NCBI GenBank assembly: GCA_938030835.1
Contig: CALHID010000326.1
Span: forward strand, 1-7,448
Source of the DNA: an uncultured Actinomyces sp.
Lineage (GTDB): Bacteria > Actinomycetota > Actinomycetes > Actinomycetales > Actinomycetaceae
Length of the DNA: 7,448 bases
Direction: 5' to 3'
Shown here: positions 1 through 6,073 of the stretch, in pieces
Numbering within the stretch: position 1 is the first letter of the stretch
How the letters are laid out: each line of letters starts with the position of its first letter
Translations under genes and position numbers: made by a program
Notes under the pieces: model-generated
Seen by the model: only the letters and a program-made list of their open reading frames with translations
Told to the model about the DNA's origin: nothing
The model's database searches: none

Positions 1-2
1 GC

Positions 3-1001
3 CTCTCCATCGATGCATTGATGGCCTCGGTCAAGGCGACGCATTCCGTTCTAGGGGGACCGGGGCGTTGGATCTTGGCACTGAGTTCCCACCACATCGC
101 GGGCGCTCAGGTACTCATGCGCGCTGCTGCCACCGAAATTTCGCCCCAAATCGTCGATTGTTCCCATGGTTTCAATCCAAAGGATCTGCTTCCCGCGATT
201 GCAGGGGCAACTTCCGATCCCTCTCTACCGGGCTACCTGTCACTCGTCCCCACCCAATTGGTTGATTGCCTGAACGCCGGCGACGAAGTCGTGAGCGCCT
301 TGGCACGCCTCCACACCATCTTGATCGGTGGGACTCGCCTTGATCCCGCGCTGCGCCAACGCGCCGAGGATGCAGGACTCACCATCGTCGAGTCCTTTGG
401 AATGACCGAAACCTGCGGCGGCTGCGTATACGACGGCGTTCCGCTTCCCGGAGTGATGGTCCGCACCCTCGATTGGGACGGCGCCACCCGTATCGCTATC
501 GCCGGTCCCATCTTGCTGACGCGCTACCTTGTCGGCGATACCCCATTCCATGACGAGGCAGGCACCCGTTGGTTTATCAGCGGAGATACCGGAGTGATCG
601 ATGCCGGTGGACGCTTGAAGGTTCTGGGGCGCGCCGACGACATGATCATCTCCGGAGGACTGAACATTCCACCAATCCGAGTCGAGGACGCCCTAAAGAA
701 CGTCGCCGGCATCAAGGACGCATGGGCGCTGGGATTGGACGATGAAAAATGGGGACAGGCATTGTCCTGCCTTGTTGTCCCCGAGGACGCGCCTTCCTTC
801 CCTCCCCCGCCTGAGTTTGTTGAGGAACAGGGGCATCGCATTCGCGAGGCCGTTTCTTCCCAGATCGGTCGCCCGCAGGCACCGCGTCGCGTGATCTTCG
901 TTTCTTCGATTCCGCAGCTTTCTTCCGGTAAGGTCGATCGCATTGCCGCACGTAAGCTCGCTGAATCGCTCACCGGGGCAGAGTCTGAGTGGCGTCGATG
1001 A
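3..1001 (+). CDS. menE: o-succinylbenzoate--CoA ligase MenE, 5' truncated by the window edge
   Basis: This is the C-terminal majority of an ANL-superfamily adenylating enzyme. MenE activates o-succinylbenzoate with ATP and CoA to give OSB-CoA, the substrate of MenB, in cytoplasmic menaquinone synthesis. The frame is open from base 3, so the true start lies upstream; the in-frame TTG/ATG at 18-23 are internal. Near the left edge the HHIAG segment matches the MenE active-site region. Further on come GMTET (bases 399-413, the YGxTE-type motif), SGD (579-587), GRADDMIISGG (627-659, hinge motif) and LSSGKVDR, whose Lys at 930-932 is the catalytic lysine of the C-terminal lid. All core motifs after the missing N-terminus are intact. 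The TGA stop overlaps the menA ATG as ATGA, and the partnership with menA makes MenE much likelier than a generic acyl-CoA synthetase. Confidence 0.9.
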   Translation, partial: LSIDALMASVKATHSVLGGPGRWILALSSHHIAGAQVLMRAAATEISPQIVDCSHGFNPKDLLPAIAGATSDPSLPGYLSLVPTQLVDCLNAGDEVVSALARLHTILIGGTRLDPALRQRAEDAGLTIVESFGMTETCGGCVYDGVPLPGVMVRTLDWDGATRIAIAGPILLTRYLVGDTPFHDEAGTRWFISGDTGVIDAGGRLKVLGRADDMIISGGLNIPPIRVEDALKNVAGIKDAWALGLDDEKWGQALSCLVVPEDAPSFPPPPEFVEEQGHRIREAVSSQIGRPQAPRRVIFVSSIPQLSSGKVDRIAARKLAESLTGAESEWRR

Positions 1002-1921
1002 GCACTGAAAATAGGCGACAAGCAAGCCTGGGCGATTGGATTGAAGGTGCCAGGCTGCGCACCCTTCCTGCTGCTGCGGCCCCAGTCTTGGTTGGCGCCG
1101 CCGCGGCTTTCGCCTTGGGAGCTGTTCATCCAGAACGCTCAGTCCTTGCGCTTCTTGTCGCTCTATTGCTTCAAGTTGGCGTGAACTACTCCAACGACTA
1201 CTCCGATGGCATACGCGGGACGGATGACCAGCGAAGCGGTCCCCAACGCCTAACGGGTTCTGGGCTTGCGCGGCCTCGTACTGTTTTAAAGGCGGCACTG
1301 GGGTGCTTCGCCGCAGCAGGCGTCCTTGGCTTGATCCTTGTTGCGATCAGTGGGACCTGGCCTCTGATCGCCGCAGGCATCGCTGCGGTCGCAGCGGCAT
1401 GGTTCTACACGGGCGGCAAACACCCCTACGGCTATATGGGAATCGGCCTATCGGAACTCTTTGTCTTCGTTTTCTTCGGACTGATGGCGACTGTTGGAAC
1501 GACATGGACGCATACCCCTTTGGCACCTTGGTGGCTGTGGCTCATGGCCTCATGCTTGGGTCTACTGTCGGTGGCAATGCTCATGGTCAACAACATTCGC
1601 GACATTCCTACCGATAGCGTTACCGGGAAAAAGACCCTGGCCGTTCGCTTGGGACAGCGAGCTTCTCGCCTCCTCTTTTCCCTGTGTCTATTGGCCCCGA
1701 TCTCCGTCTTCTTTGCGCTTCCCGCAGCGATCGGCACCCATGTCATCATCTGCATTTTGGCGTCACTTGCGTGGATTCTGGCAATCTTCCAGCCGGTCTA
1801 CTTGGTGTTGAGCGGGGTGAAGGGAAAGGACCTCATCATTGTCCTCAAGCACACCGGCTTTTTAACCTTGGGGTGGGCGCTCTTCGTTAGTGCGCTCTTG
1901 GTCTCAAGTACATTTGCCTGA
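998..1921 (+). CDS. menA: 1,4-dihydroxy-2-naphthoate polyprenyltransferase MenA
   Basis: MenA is an integral membrane UbiA-family enzyme that attaches the polyprenyl chain to 1,4-dihydroxy-2-naphthoate, giving demethylmenaquinone. From the ATG at 998 it has 307 residues, a normal length. The first Asp-rich motif is NDYSDG at residues 66-71 (D67, D70), which binds Mg-diphosphate. The second is NNIRDIPTD at 198-206 (D202, D206), followed by the TGKKTLAVRLG stretch typical of MenA. Alternating hydrophobic segments account for the usual eight or nine membrane helices. I chose ATG 998 because it forms an ATGA overlap with the menE stop, implying translational coupling; no good Shine-Dalgarno is visible. 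A GTG at 989 in the same frame would add three residues and cannot be excluded. Together with menE it marks a menaquinone operon. Confidence 0.93.
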   Translation: MSTENRRQASLGDWIEGARLRTLPAAAAPVLVGAAAAFALGAVHPERSVLALLVALLLQVGVNYSNDYSDGIRGTDDQRSGPQRLTGSGLARPRTVLKAALGCFAAAGVLGLILVAISGTWPLIAAGIAAVAAAWFYTGGKHPYGYMGIGLSELFVFVFFGLMATVGTTWTHTPLAPWWLWLMASCLGLLSVAMLMVNNIRDIPTDSVTGKKTLAVRLGQRASRLLFSLCLLAPISVFFALPAAIGTHVIICILASLAWILAIFQPVYLVLSGVKGKDLIIVLKHTGFLTLGWALFVSALLVSSTFA

Positions 1922-1931
1922 GCAACTGCTC

Positions 1932-1943
1932 TAAACTCAAACC
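1932..1943 (+). promoter_or_regulatory. Putative leaderless -10 element for the PLDc_N-domain gene
   Basis: TAAACT at 1932-1937 fits the actinobacterial TANNNT -10 consensus. It is followed by exactly six bases and then the ATG at 1944, which would place transcription start at or next to the A of the start codon. There is no Shine-Dalgarno sequence before this ATG, as expected for a leaderless mRNA. No convincing -35 box is seen about 17 bp upstream. The call is inferred from spacing alone. Confidence 0.5.
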
Positions 1944-2327
1944 ATGGTACGCATTCTGTTCATCGTCGCATGGTTCGCCGCATCGATTTACGCAATTTCA
2001 GATTGGGCAACAACGCCAGCCGACAGAATGCCTATGAAGCTTTCTCGGATGACTTGGCTGGTCATCTTGGTCGTGACAGTCCCATTCGTTTCTCTTGGGG
2101 CAATTGCGTGGATCGTCCTCAAGATGGTCGCAAATGCCGAGGACCGTCAGGCACAGTCTGCTCCCAAAGCTCCAACCGCCCCGGACGATGATCCCGAATT
2201 CCTCTTCCGTTTAGAGCGTGATCTTCAGATGAAGCGCAAGCGCGAAGAAGAGCGGAAGAACAAAGAAAACCCCTCCACCACTGAAGATGAAGGGGATGAG
2301 CCCGAAGAGGGGCAAAGGAAGAACTAG
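1944..2327 (+). CDS. Small membrane protein with PLDc_N-type domain
   Basis: This 127-residue protein has two hydrophobic segments (about residues 3-19 and 37-61) joined by a short polar linker containing DWATTPADRMP. The arrangement matches PLDc_N, the membrane anchor found at the N-terminus of cardiolipin synthases, here with no phospholipase catalytic domain and no HKD motif. After the second helix come the linker and DDDPEFL (81-87), which I associate with actinobacterial members of this family, and then a highly charged tail rich in Lys, Arg and Glu (about 91-127) that is probably disordered or helical in the cytoplasm. Its biochemical role is unknown. It follows menA by 22 bases and may be partly cotranscribed, but it also has its own leaderless-type -10. 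Its TAG stop overlaps the TAG of the opposing phosphatase gene within CTAG. Confidence 0.8.
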   Translation: MVRILFIVAWFAASIYAISDWATTPADRMPMKLSRMTWLVILVVTVPFVSLGAIAWIVLKMVANAEDRQAQSAPKAPTAPDDDPEFLFRLERDLQMKRKREEERKNKENPSTTEDEGDEPEEGQRKN

Positions 2328-2989
2328 CGCTTGAGCTGAGCTTCAGAAACCCCGGGAACCATATCCGAGGCCTTGGACAGCAGGTGTGCAGCCGGCTCGT
2401 TGTAGGTCATTCCAACTAGCACGTCATCGTCAAAAATGAGCGAGGTTAGTGAAGCAAGGGAACACTGCCGTGACAGCGGTGAGTGTCCCAAGGGCTGGTG
2501 ACGAATCAAACGCTGAAGCGAAACAATGGGCATTTGGTGCGAAACCAGCAGCGCTTCATGACCGCGCGCCTCACGCAATGCACGCGCAACCGCACGGGTC
2601 ATGCGTTGGGCAGCATGGGCATAGGACTCTCCCCATGAGGGGCGCAAAGGGTTCACGTAGTAACGCCAGTATTCGGGGCGTGCAAGAACCCACGGATTCG
2701 CGTTGACCGCTACACCCTCAAAAACCGACTCTGCCTCAATGAGGTTGTGATCATGTTCGATCTCAAGCTCGTAGGCGAGTGCGGTCGGCGCTGCGCTCAT
2801 CTGGGCACGCAACAGGGGCGAGGCAACGACGTGGGTAATATCAGCGCCACTATCGACGAAATATTCAGCGACGGCCTCGGCCATCTCAATACCGAGGTCG
2901 GTTAAGCCATAACCGGGAAGGCGGCCGTACAAAATACCATCGGGATTATCAACTTCACCGTGGCGCATCACGTGAATAACAGTCTTCAT
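2324..2989 (-). CDS. Histidine phosphatase family protein (phosphoglycerate mutase-like)
   Basis: This 221-residue cytoplasmic protein belongs to the histidine phosphatase superfamily, whose members transfer phosphate through a catalytic histidine. The N-terminal MRHGEVDNP places the phospho-accepting His at residue 10 within RHG. GRLPGYGLTDLG (22-33) is the usual phosphate-pocket segment, and SPLLRA (57-62) carries the second conserved Arg. NLIEAESVFEG (82-92) supplies the likely acid/base Glu, and LVSHQMP (148-154) holds the second catalytic His at 151. All expected active-site residues are present. The sequence does not decide the substrate; such proteins include mutases, cofactor phosphatases and broad-specificity phosphatases. 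The ATG at 2989 has AAAGG seven bases upstream. The gene is convergent with the PLDc_N gene and overlaps it by four bases. Confidence 0.87.
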   Translation of the reverse strand: MKTVIHVMRHGEVDNPDGILYGRLPGYGLTDLGIEMAEAVAEYFVDSGADITHVVASPLLRAQMSAAPTALAYELEIEHDHNLIEAESVFEGVAVNANPWVLARPEYWRYYVNPLRPSWGESYAHAAQRMTRAVARALREARGHEALLVSHQMPIVSLQRLIRHQPLGHSPLSRQCSLASLTSLIFDDDVLVGMTYNEPAAHLLSKASDMVPGVSEAQLKR

Positions 2990-3014
2990 GACAGTGCCTT
3001 TCTGGAGGTACCAC

Positions 3015-3048
3015 TGCGCTGAGGCAATACTGCGATGTATTCAGCGCA
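3015..3048. repeat. Interrupted inverted repeat upstream of the histidine phosphatase gene
   Basis: TGCGCTGA (3015-3022) and TCAGCGCA (3041-3048) are perfect 8-bp inverted arms. Inside them ATAC (3027-3030) and GTAT (3037-3040) can extend the stem around a TGCGAT loop. The element lies 25 bp upstream of the phosphatase start, so it could be an operator or a 5'-leader structure. It has no U-tract to suggest a terminator. Confidence 0.5.
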
Positions 3049-3069
3049 TGCGTTGCGGGAGATATGCCG

Positions 3070-3096
3070 AAGGGCCCCACCAGTGGAGGGACCCTT
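3070..3096 (-). terminator. Stem-loop downstream of bS22, possible terminator
   Basis: On the minus strand AAGGGTCCCTCC and GGTGGGGCCCTT pair around an ACT loop to give a 12-position stem with one T/T mismatch and one G/U pair. It starts nine bases after the bS22 stop codon. The following sequence (CGGCATATCT) is not a clear U-tract, so termination may be weak or of the U-less type often proposed for actinobacteria. Confidence 0.55.
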
Positions 3097-3104
3097 CAAG
3101 AAGA

Positions 3105-3203
3105 TCACTTCTTGTTGCGACGCTGGTGACGCGTCTTGCGCAGCAGCTTGCGGTGCTTCTTCTTCGCCATGCGCTTGCGGCGCTTCTTAATGACGGAGCC
3201 CAT
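3105..3203 (-). CDS. Small ribosomal subunit protein bS22 (AURKAIP1/COX24-domain, 32 aa)
   Basis: This very short gene encodes 32 residues beginning MGSVIKKRRKRMAKKKHRK and ending RRNKK, more than half Lys or Arg. The sequence matches the AURKAIP1/COX24-domain peptide known in mycobacteria as bS22, a 30S protein found near the decoding centre and related to mitochondrial mS38. The ATG at 3203 is preceded on the minus strand by GGGAGGAA (3215-3208), leaving six bases between GGAGG and the start, an excellent ribosome binding site. A stem-loop follows the TGA stop. It lies just downstream of the HTH gene on the same strand, the order I recall for Rv0500A/Rv0500B in M. tuberculosis. The size, composition and synteny make the identification firm despite the length. 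Confidence 0.92.
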   Translation of the reverse strand: MGSVIKKRRKRMAKKKHRKLLRKTRHQRRNKK

Positions 3204-3207
3204 GGGG

Positions 3208-3215
3208 TTCCTCCC
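3208..3215 (-). promoter_or_regulatory. Strong Shine-Dalgarno of the bS22 gene
   Basis: GGGAGGAA on the minus strand sits at ideal spacing from the ATG at 3203. It fixes the start of a gene too short for most gene finders and is in keeping with high ribosomal-protein expression. Confidence 0.8.
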
Positions 3216-3248
3216 TCGAGTGTGTAGGTGCGGCAGAGGTGACTACCG

Positions 3249-3273
3249 CCTGACGTCAGGTGCCAAAAGGCAC
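3249..3273. repeat. 12-bp perfect palindrome abutting a short hairpin, between the HTH and bS22 genes
   Basis: CCTGACGTCAGG (3249-3260) is a perfect palindrome. It is directly joined, sharing G3260, to GTGCC-AAAA-GGCAC (3260-3273), a 5-bp stem with a four-base loop. The pair lies 13 bases after the HTH stop and 46 bases before the bS22 start. It could be an operator or a processing or attenuation structure between the two minus-strand genes. No function is demonstrable from sequence. Confidence 0.5.
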
Positions 3274-3285
3274 AGCAGGTTTATA

Positions 3286-3504
3286 TTACCCGTTAATCCC
3301 CGCAACGCGTTCATCGATGTGATCAGTCAGACCGGCGCGGATCAGCTGGCCGACCGCAGACTCGGGAACTCGGAAGCTCTTACCGACGCGAATCGCCGGC
3401 ATCTCTCCGCTGTGAATCAAACGATAAACAGTCATCTTCGAGACGCGCATAATATCCGCCACCTCAGATACCGTCATAAAACGCGGGGCAGAGTGCTGAT
3501 CCAT
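3286..3504 (-). CDS. Excisionase-family helix-turn-helix DNA-binding protein (Rv0500A-like)
   Basis: This 72-residue protein is almost wholly a MerR/excisionase-type winged helix-turn-helix. MTVSEVADIMRVSKMTVYRLI (10-30) is the HTH, and MPAIRVGKSFRVPESAV (35-51) forms the wing and following helix. It resembles the free-standing excisionase-family proteins encoded next to bS22 in actinobacteria, here in the same order. I chose ATG 3504 because GGGAG (3515-3511 on the minus strand) lies six bases upstream; an in-frame ATG at 3525 would add MHVWESS with no good ribosome binding site. Despite the family name nothing nearby suggests phage or an integrative element, so a chromosomal regulator is likelier. 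Its targets are unknown; the 12-bp palindrome downstream of it is one candidate. Confidence 0.9.
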   Translation of the reverse strand: MDQHSAPRFMTVSEVADIMRVSKMTVYRLIHSGEMPAIRVGKSFRVPESAVGQLIRAGLTDHIDERVAGING

Positions 3505-3541
3505 TGATGACTCCCAGACGTGCAAAGATTAATTCCGTCTC

Positions 3542-3572
3542 ATGATACTGGAAAGATCCCCCCATTTGGCAA
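3542..3572 (-). promoter_or_regulatory. Candidate promoter for the HTH-bS22 genes
   Basis: On the minus strand TTGCCA (3572-3567) and TATCAT (3547-3542) resemble -35 and -10 hexamers separated by 19 bp, slightly longer than ideal. They lie about 40 bp upstream of the HTH start in the divergent intergenic region. This is a match by eye only. Confidence 0.35.
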
Positions 3573-3643
3573 CTTTCACCACTTCAACTTTCTTCAATCA
3601 CTACTGTCCCCTGTGTCACGTTATTCACATACGTTTCAGCCAA

Positions 3644-3649
3644 TAGACT
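3644..3649 (+). promoter_or_regulatory. Candidate -10 box for the K+ uptake genes
   Basis: TAGACT fits TANNNT and would start transcription near 3656, giving a leader of roughly 38 bases before the preferred ATG at 3694. A TTCACA at 3624-3629 resembles a -35 box, but its 14-bp spacing is short. The rest of the divergent intergenic region shows no riboswitch or small gene I can recognise. Confidence 0.35.
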
Positions 3650-3684
3650 TTTAGGGCATTAGGATGAAGCTTGCGAGTGATTCT

Positions 3685-3689
3685 GGAGG
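3685..3689 (+). promoter_or_regulatory. Shine-Dalgarno deciding the ktrB/trkH start
   Basis: GGAGG, within GGAGGTGA, lies four bases before ATG 3694. It is a much better ribosome binding site than anything before the upstream in-frame ATG at 3664, so it favours the shorter protein. Confidence 0.7.
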
Positions 3690-3693
3690 TGAC

Positions 3694-5241
3694 ATGGCTC
3701 GTAGAAATCGGCGCCCTAGCACGCCTGGTCGGGCATCCGATCAGCATTCCACTGCGTCGCATCGTCGCGCACTCGCTCACTCAAGCCGAGGCTACGGACC
3801 GACAGGCATCCCCGAAGATCGACCTTCACCTACCGTTGTCTATCCCGCCGGAGTCAAGCCCTACCTCCTTGAGGATTCCGGACTTCTCACTCGCTTCCGC
3901 GTCTGGTTTGCACACGAAGCTCGTTTTTCACCCGCACGACTGGTGCTCATCGTCTTCGTTATGCTCATTGCATTCATCACCTGTCTTCTTGCCCTTCCGA
4001 TTTCAACAGCATCCGATGAACGCGCGCCTTTCGTCGACATCCTCTTCACTGCGATCTCCGCGGTCTGCGTGACCGGACTGACCGTTGTTGATACCGCGAC
4101 GTATTGGTCAGTTTTTGGCCAAACCGTCATTGCTATGGGCATCTTTATCGGTGGCCTAGGTGTCGTTACTCTGGCAACCATTTTGAGCTACGCAGTTTCT
4201 CGGCAGCTGGGGCTGACACAGCGAATGCTGGCAACTGTAGAGACGAAATCCAGCGGTATGGGGCGGCTGACCGCTCTACTGAAAGCGGTTATCGGAACCT
4301 CATTGACCGCTCAGATTTTGCTCACAATTGCCTTCGTTCCCCGCTTCCTCACCCTTGGCCATGAGACCGTATGGGAATCGCTCTTCCATGCGGCTTTCAT
4401 GGCAATCTCGGTGTTCAATAATGGCGGTTTCGTGATCTTGAGCGGCGGTTTGGTCCCCTACCACACGGACTGGTGGATGCTCAGTCCCATTATTCTGGGA
4501 ACCTTCGTCGGGGCGATCGGCTTTCCTGTTATCTCCGACCTCTCACAGCACTGGCGCACTCCCTCCAGATGGGCCCTGCATACAAAACTCACACTTTCGA
4601 CATACATTCTTCTGGTTTTCTTTGGCACCATCGCTTTTGCCTTCACCGAATGGACGAATTCGGCAACCCTTGGTGATCTTGATATTTCCTCGCGACTGTT
4701 GAACTCCCTCTTGGCTGGGGTCAATACCCGCTCCTCGGGCCTGTCCTCTTTGGACGTGGCGAATATGCGCCCCCAGACCCACTTCATTCAAGACATCATG
4801 ATGATGATCGGTGGCGGTTCCGTATCAACTGCAGGTGGTATCAAGGTCACGACCTTCGCCGTTCTTTTGTTAGCTGCTGCTGCCGAAGCCCGAGGCGACC
4901 GCGACATCGAGATCTTCAGCCGACGTATCCCCCACTCCGTGCTTCGCTTGGCCGTTGCAGTGACCCTCTTGGGATCACTTTTGGTTGCTCTTTCGACCGT
5001 GGTTTTGCTGACTCTGACCGGCTACAGTCTTGATGTCGTTCTTTTTGAATCGATTTCCGCATTCGCGACGGTTGGGCTTTCAACGGGCATTACTCCCGAT
5101 CTCCCAGCACTTGCAAAATATGTTCTTGCAGCCCTGATGTTTGCGGGACGTACTGGAACCATGACCCTCGCGGCTGCGCTCGCTCTGCGCGATCGGCCTC
5201 GAGCAATTCGCCAACCAGCCGAGTCTCCGCTGATCGGCTAA
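3694..5241 (+). CDS. TrkH/KtrB-family potassium uptake channel subunit
   Basis: This 515-residue membrane protein is the K+-translocating subunit of a Trk/Ktr system. The family has four pore repeats, each with a selectivity-filter glycine, and all four are visible: VTGLT (126-130), FNNGGF (241-246), NTRSSG (344-349) and TVGLSTG (459-465). After the third repeat comes the glycine-rich GGGSVSTAGGIKV (373-385), and the last pore helix carries GRTGTMT. Before the first membrane helix (about residue 83) is a hydrophilic Arg/Ser/Pro-rich stretch of about 80 residues, longer than usual for KtrB. ATG 3694 is preferred for its GGAGGTGA; ATG 3664 would give 525 residues and is the alternative. The RCK regulator encoded 51 bases downstream completes the complex. 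Whether transport is Na+- or H+-coupled cannot be told from sequence. Confidence 0.92.
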   Translation: MARRNRRPSTPGRASDQHSTASHRRALAHSSRGYGPTGIPEDRPSPTVVYPAGVKPYLLEDSGLLTRFRVWFAHEARFSPARLVLIVFVMLIAFITCLLALPISTASDERAPFVDILFTAISAVCVTGLTVVDTATYWSVFGQTVIAMGIFIGGLGVVTLATILSYAVSRQLGLTQRMLATVETKSSGMGRLTALLKAVIGTSLTAQILLTIAFVPRFLTLGHETVWESLFHAAFMAISVFNNGGFVILSGGLVPYHTDWWMLSPIILGTFVGAIGFPVISDLSQHWRTPSRWALHTKLTLSTYILLVFFGTIAFAFTEWTNSATLGDLDISSRLLNSLLAGVNTRSSGLSSLDVANMRPQTHFIQDIMMMIGGGSVSTAGGIKVTTFAVLLLAAAAEARGDRDIEIFSRRIPHSVLRLAVAVTLLGSLLVALSTVVLLTLTGYSLDVVLFESISAFATVGLSTGITPDLPALAKYVLAALMFAGRTGTMTLAAALALRDRPRAIRQPAESPLIG

Positions 5242-5253
5242 GAGCCGCGTCGC

Positions 5254-5281
5254 CCCACGAGCAAAAGCCCTCACTCGTGGG
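5254..5281 (+). promoter_or_regulatory. Intergenic hairpin overlapping the ktrA ribosome binding site
   Basis: CCCACGAG (5254-5261) and CTCGTGGG (5274-5281) form a perfect 8-bp stem with a 12-base loop. The 3' arm covers the first three bases of GGGAG (5279-5283), the Shine-Dalgarno nine bases before the ATG at 5293. No U-tract follows, so it is a poor terminator candidate. It could instead lower translation of the regulator relative to the channel or stabilise the upstream mRNA. Confidence 0.6.
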
Positions 5282-5292
5282 AGAATACGACT

Positions 5293-5961
5293 ATGGCAGA
5301 AGAAAAGACCCTTGCATCGGGAACCCTGGTCATCGGATTGGGACGTTTCGGTTCCGCCGTTGCCTTCACTCTGGACAAGCTCGGCTACGAAGTGCTGGCA
5401 GTTGAAAAAGACAGCCGCCGCGTCCAGCAGTTCTCGGGGCGTATTCCCGTTGTCGAGGCCGATGCCTCCTCCATGGAAGCACTGAACCAGTTGGGGGCCA
5501 GGGATTTCTACTCCGCGGTCGTGGGGATTGGTTCCTCCTTGGAAGCCTCGGTGCTGATCACTGCAAACCTTGTCGACATTGGAATGACAAATATTTGGGC
5601 GAAGGCCATCTCGCGCGAGCACAGTCGTATTCTTCGACGCATCGGCGCCCAGCACGTTGTTGCTCCCGAATTCGATGCCGGTCAGCGTACGGCCCACCTC
5701 GTTGGTGGACGCATGATCGACTACATCGAAATGGACAAGGACGGCTTTGCCATCATGAAGCTCCGTCCGCCGAAAGAAGTGTGCGGTTTTACCCTCAGTG
5801 AGCTCGATCTTCGAGGCCGTTACGGCGTGAACGTTTTGGGGATCCTTCGTCCGGGTACGCCCTTTGAATACGCCGACGCGACGACTCGAATTAACCGCGA
5901 AGACACCATTGTGGTTTCAGGAGACACGCGACTTTTGGAGTATTTCGCAAACCGGCCCTAA
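5293..5961 (+). CDS. KtrA/TrkA-type RCK regulatory subunit of potassium uptake
   Basis: This 222-residue cytoplasmic protein has the standard KtrA length and two-domain layout. The RCK_N (TrkA-N) Rossmann domain begins with GLGRFGS (15-21), the nucleotide-binding glycine motif. E38 in VEKD and D57 in VEADAS are at the ribose- and adenine-contacting positions. The RCK_C (TrkA-C) domain covers about 140-222 and ends with DTIVVSGDT. In this family octameric rings bind ATP/ADP and gate the KtrB channel, and some RCK_C domains bind cyclic di-AMP; neither ligand can be confirmed here. It follows the channel gene in the same direction and is probably cotranscribed. Its GGGAG ribosome binding site lies partly in an intergenic hairpin. 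No clear terminator follows; the 124 bases to radA contain only the radA -10 element. Confidence 0.93.
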   Translation: MAEEKTLASGTLVIGLGRFGSAVAFTLDKLGYEVLAVEKDSRRVQQFSGRIPVVEADASSMEALNQLGARDFYSAVVGIGSSLEASVLITANLVDIGMTNIWAKAISREHSRILRRIGAQHVVAPEFDAGQRTAHLVGGRMIDYIEMDKDGFAIMKLRPPKEVCGFTLSELDLRGRYGVNVLGILRPGTPFEYADATTRINREDTIVVSGDTRLLEYFANRP

Positions 5962-6073
5962 GCGGCGGCTTCACTTTTCGTATTCTGCGCATGCACCGTG
6001 TTGTGGAATTGCATGGATGGGAATTCGATCTGCGAACAAGGCCAAACTGGACGCAGATGCCGGTGGCGTGATT

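Noticed and set aside
524..1298. Two 201-codon minus-strand frames opposite menE and menA
   Set aside because: They are Arg/Ser/Pro-rich shadow translations of GC-rich coding sequence, with no family resemblance and no ribosome binding site supporting them over menE and menA.
3286..3504. Excisionase of a phage or integrative element
   Set aside because: No integrase, attachment-site repeats or phage genes are present. The neighbouring bS22 gene points to the chromosomal actinobacterial HTH family.
3505..3693. Cyclic di-AMP (ydaO-type) riboswitch upstream of the K+ uptake genes
   Set aside because: The region is short, shows no series of conserved stems, and the likely transcription start leaves a leader of only about 40 bases.
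5080..5697. 205-codon minus-strand frame spanning the trkH/ktrA junction
   Set aside because: It is antisense to two firmly identified genes and lacks any domain signature.
6024..6036. LexA/SOS-type box (TTCG-N5-CGAA) before radA
   Set aside because: The arms are only four bases and the centre does not match the actinobacterial GAAC-type SOS consensus, so this is probably chance.
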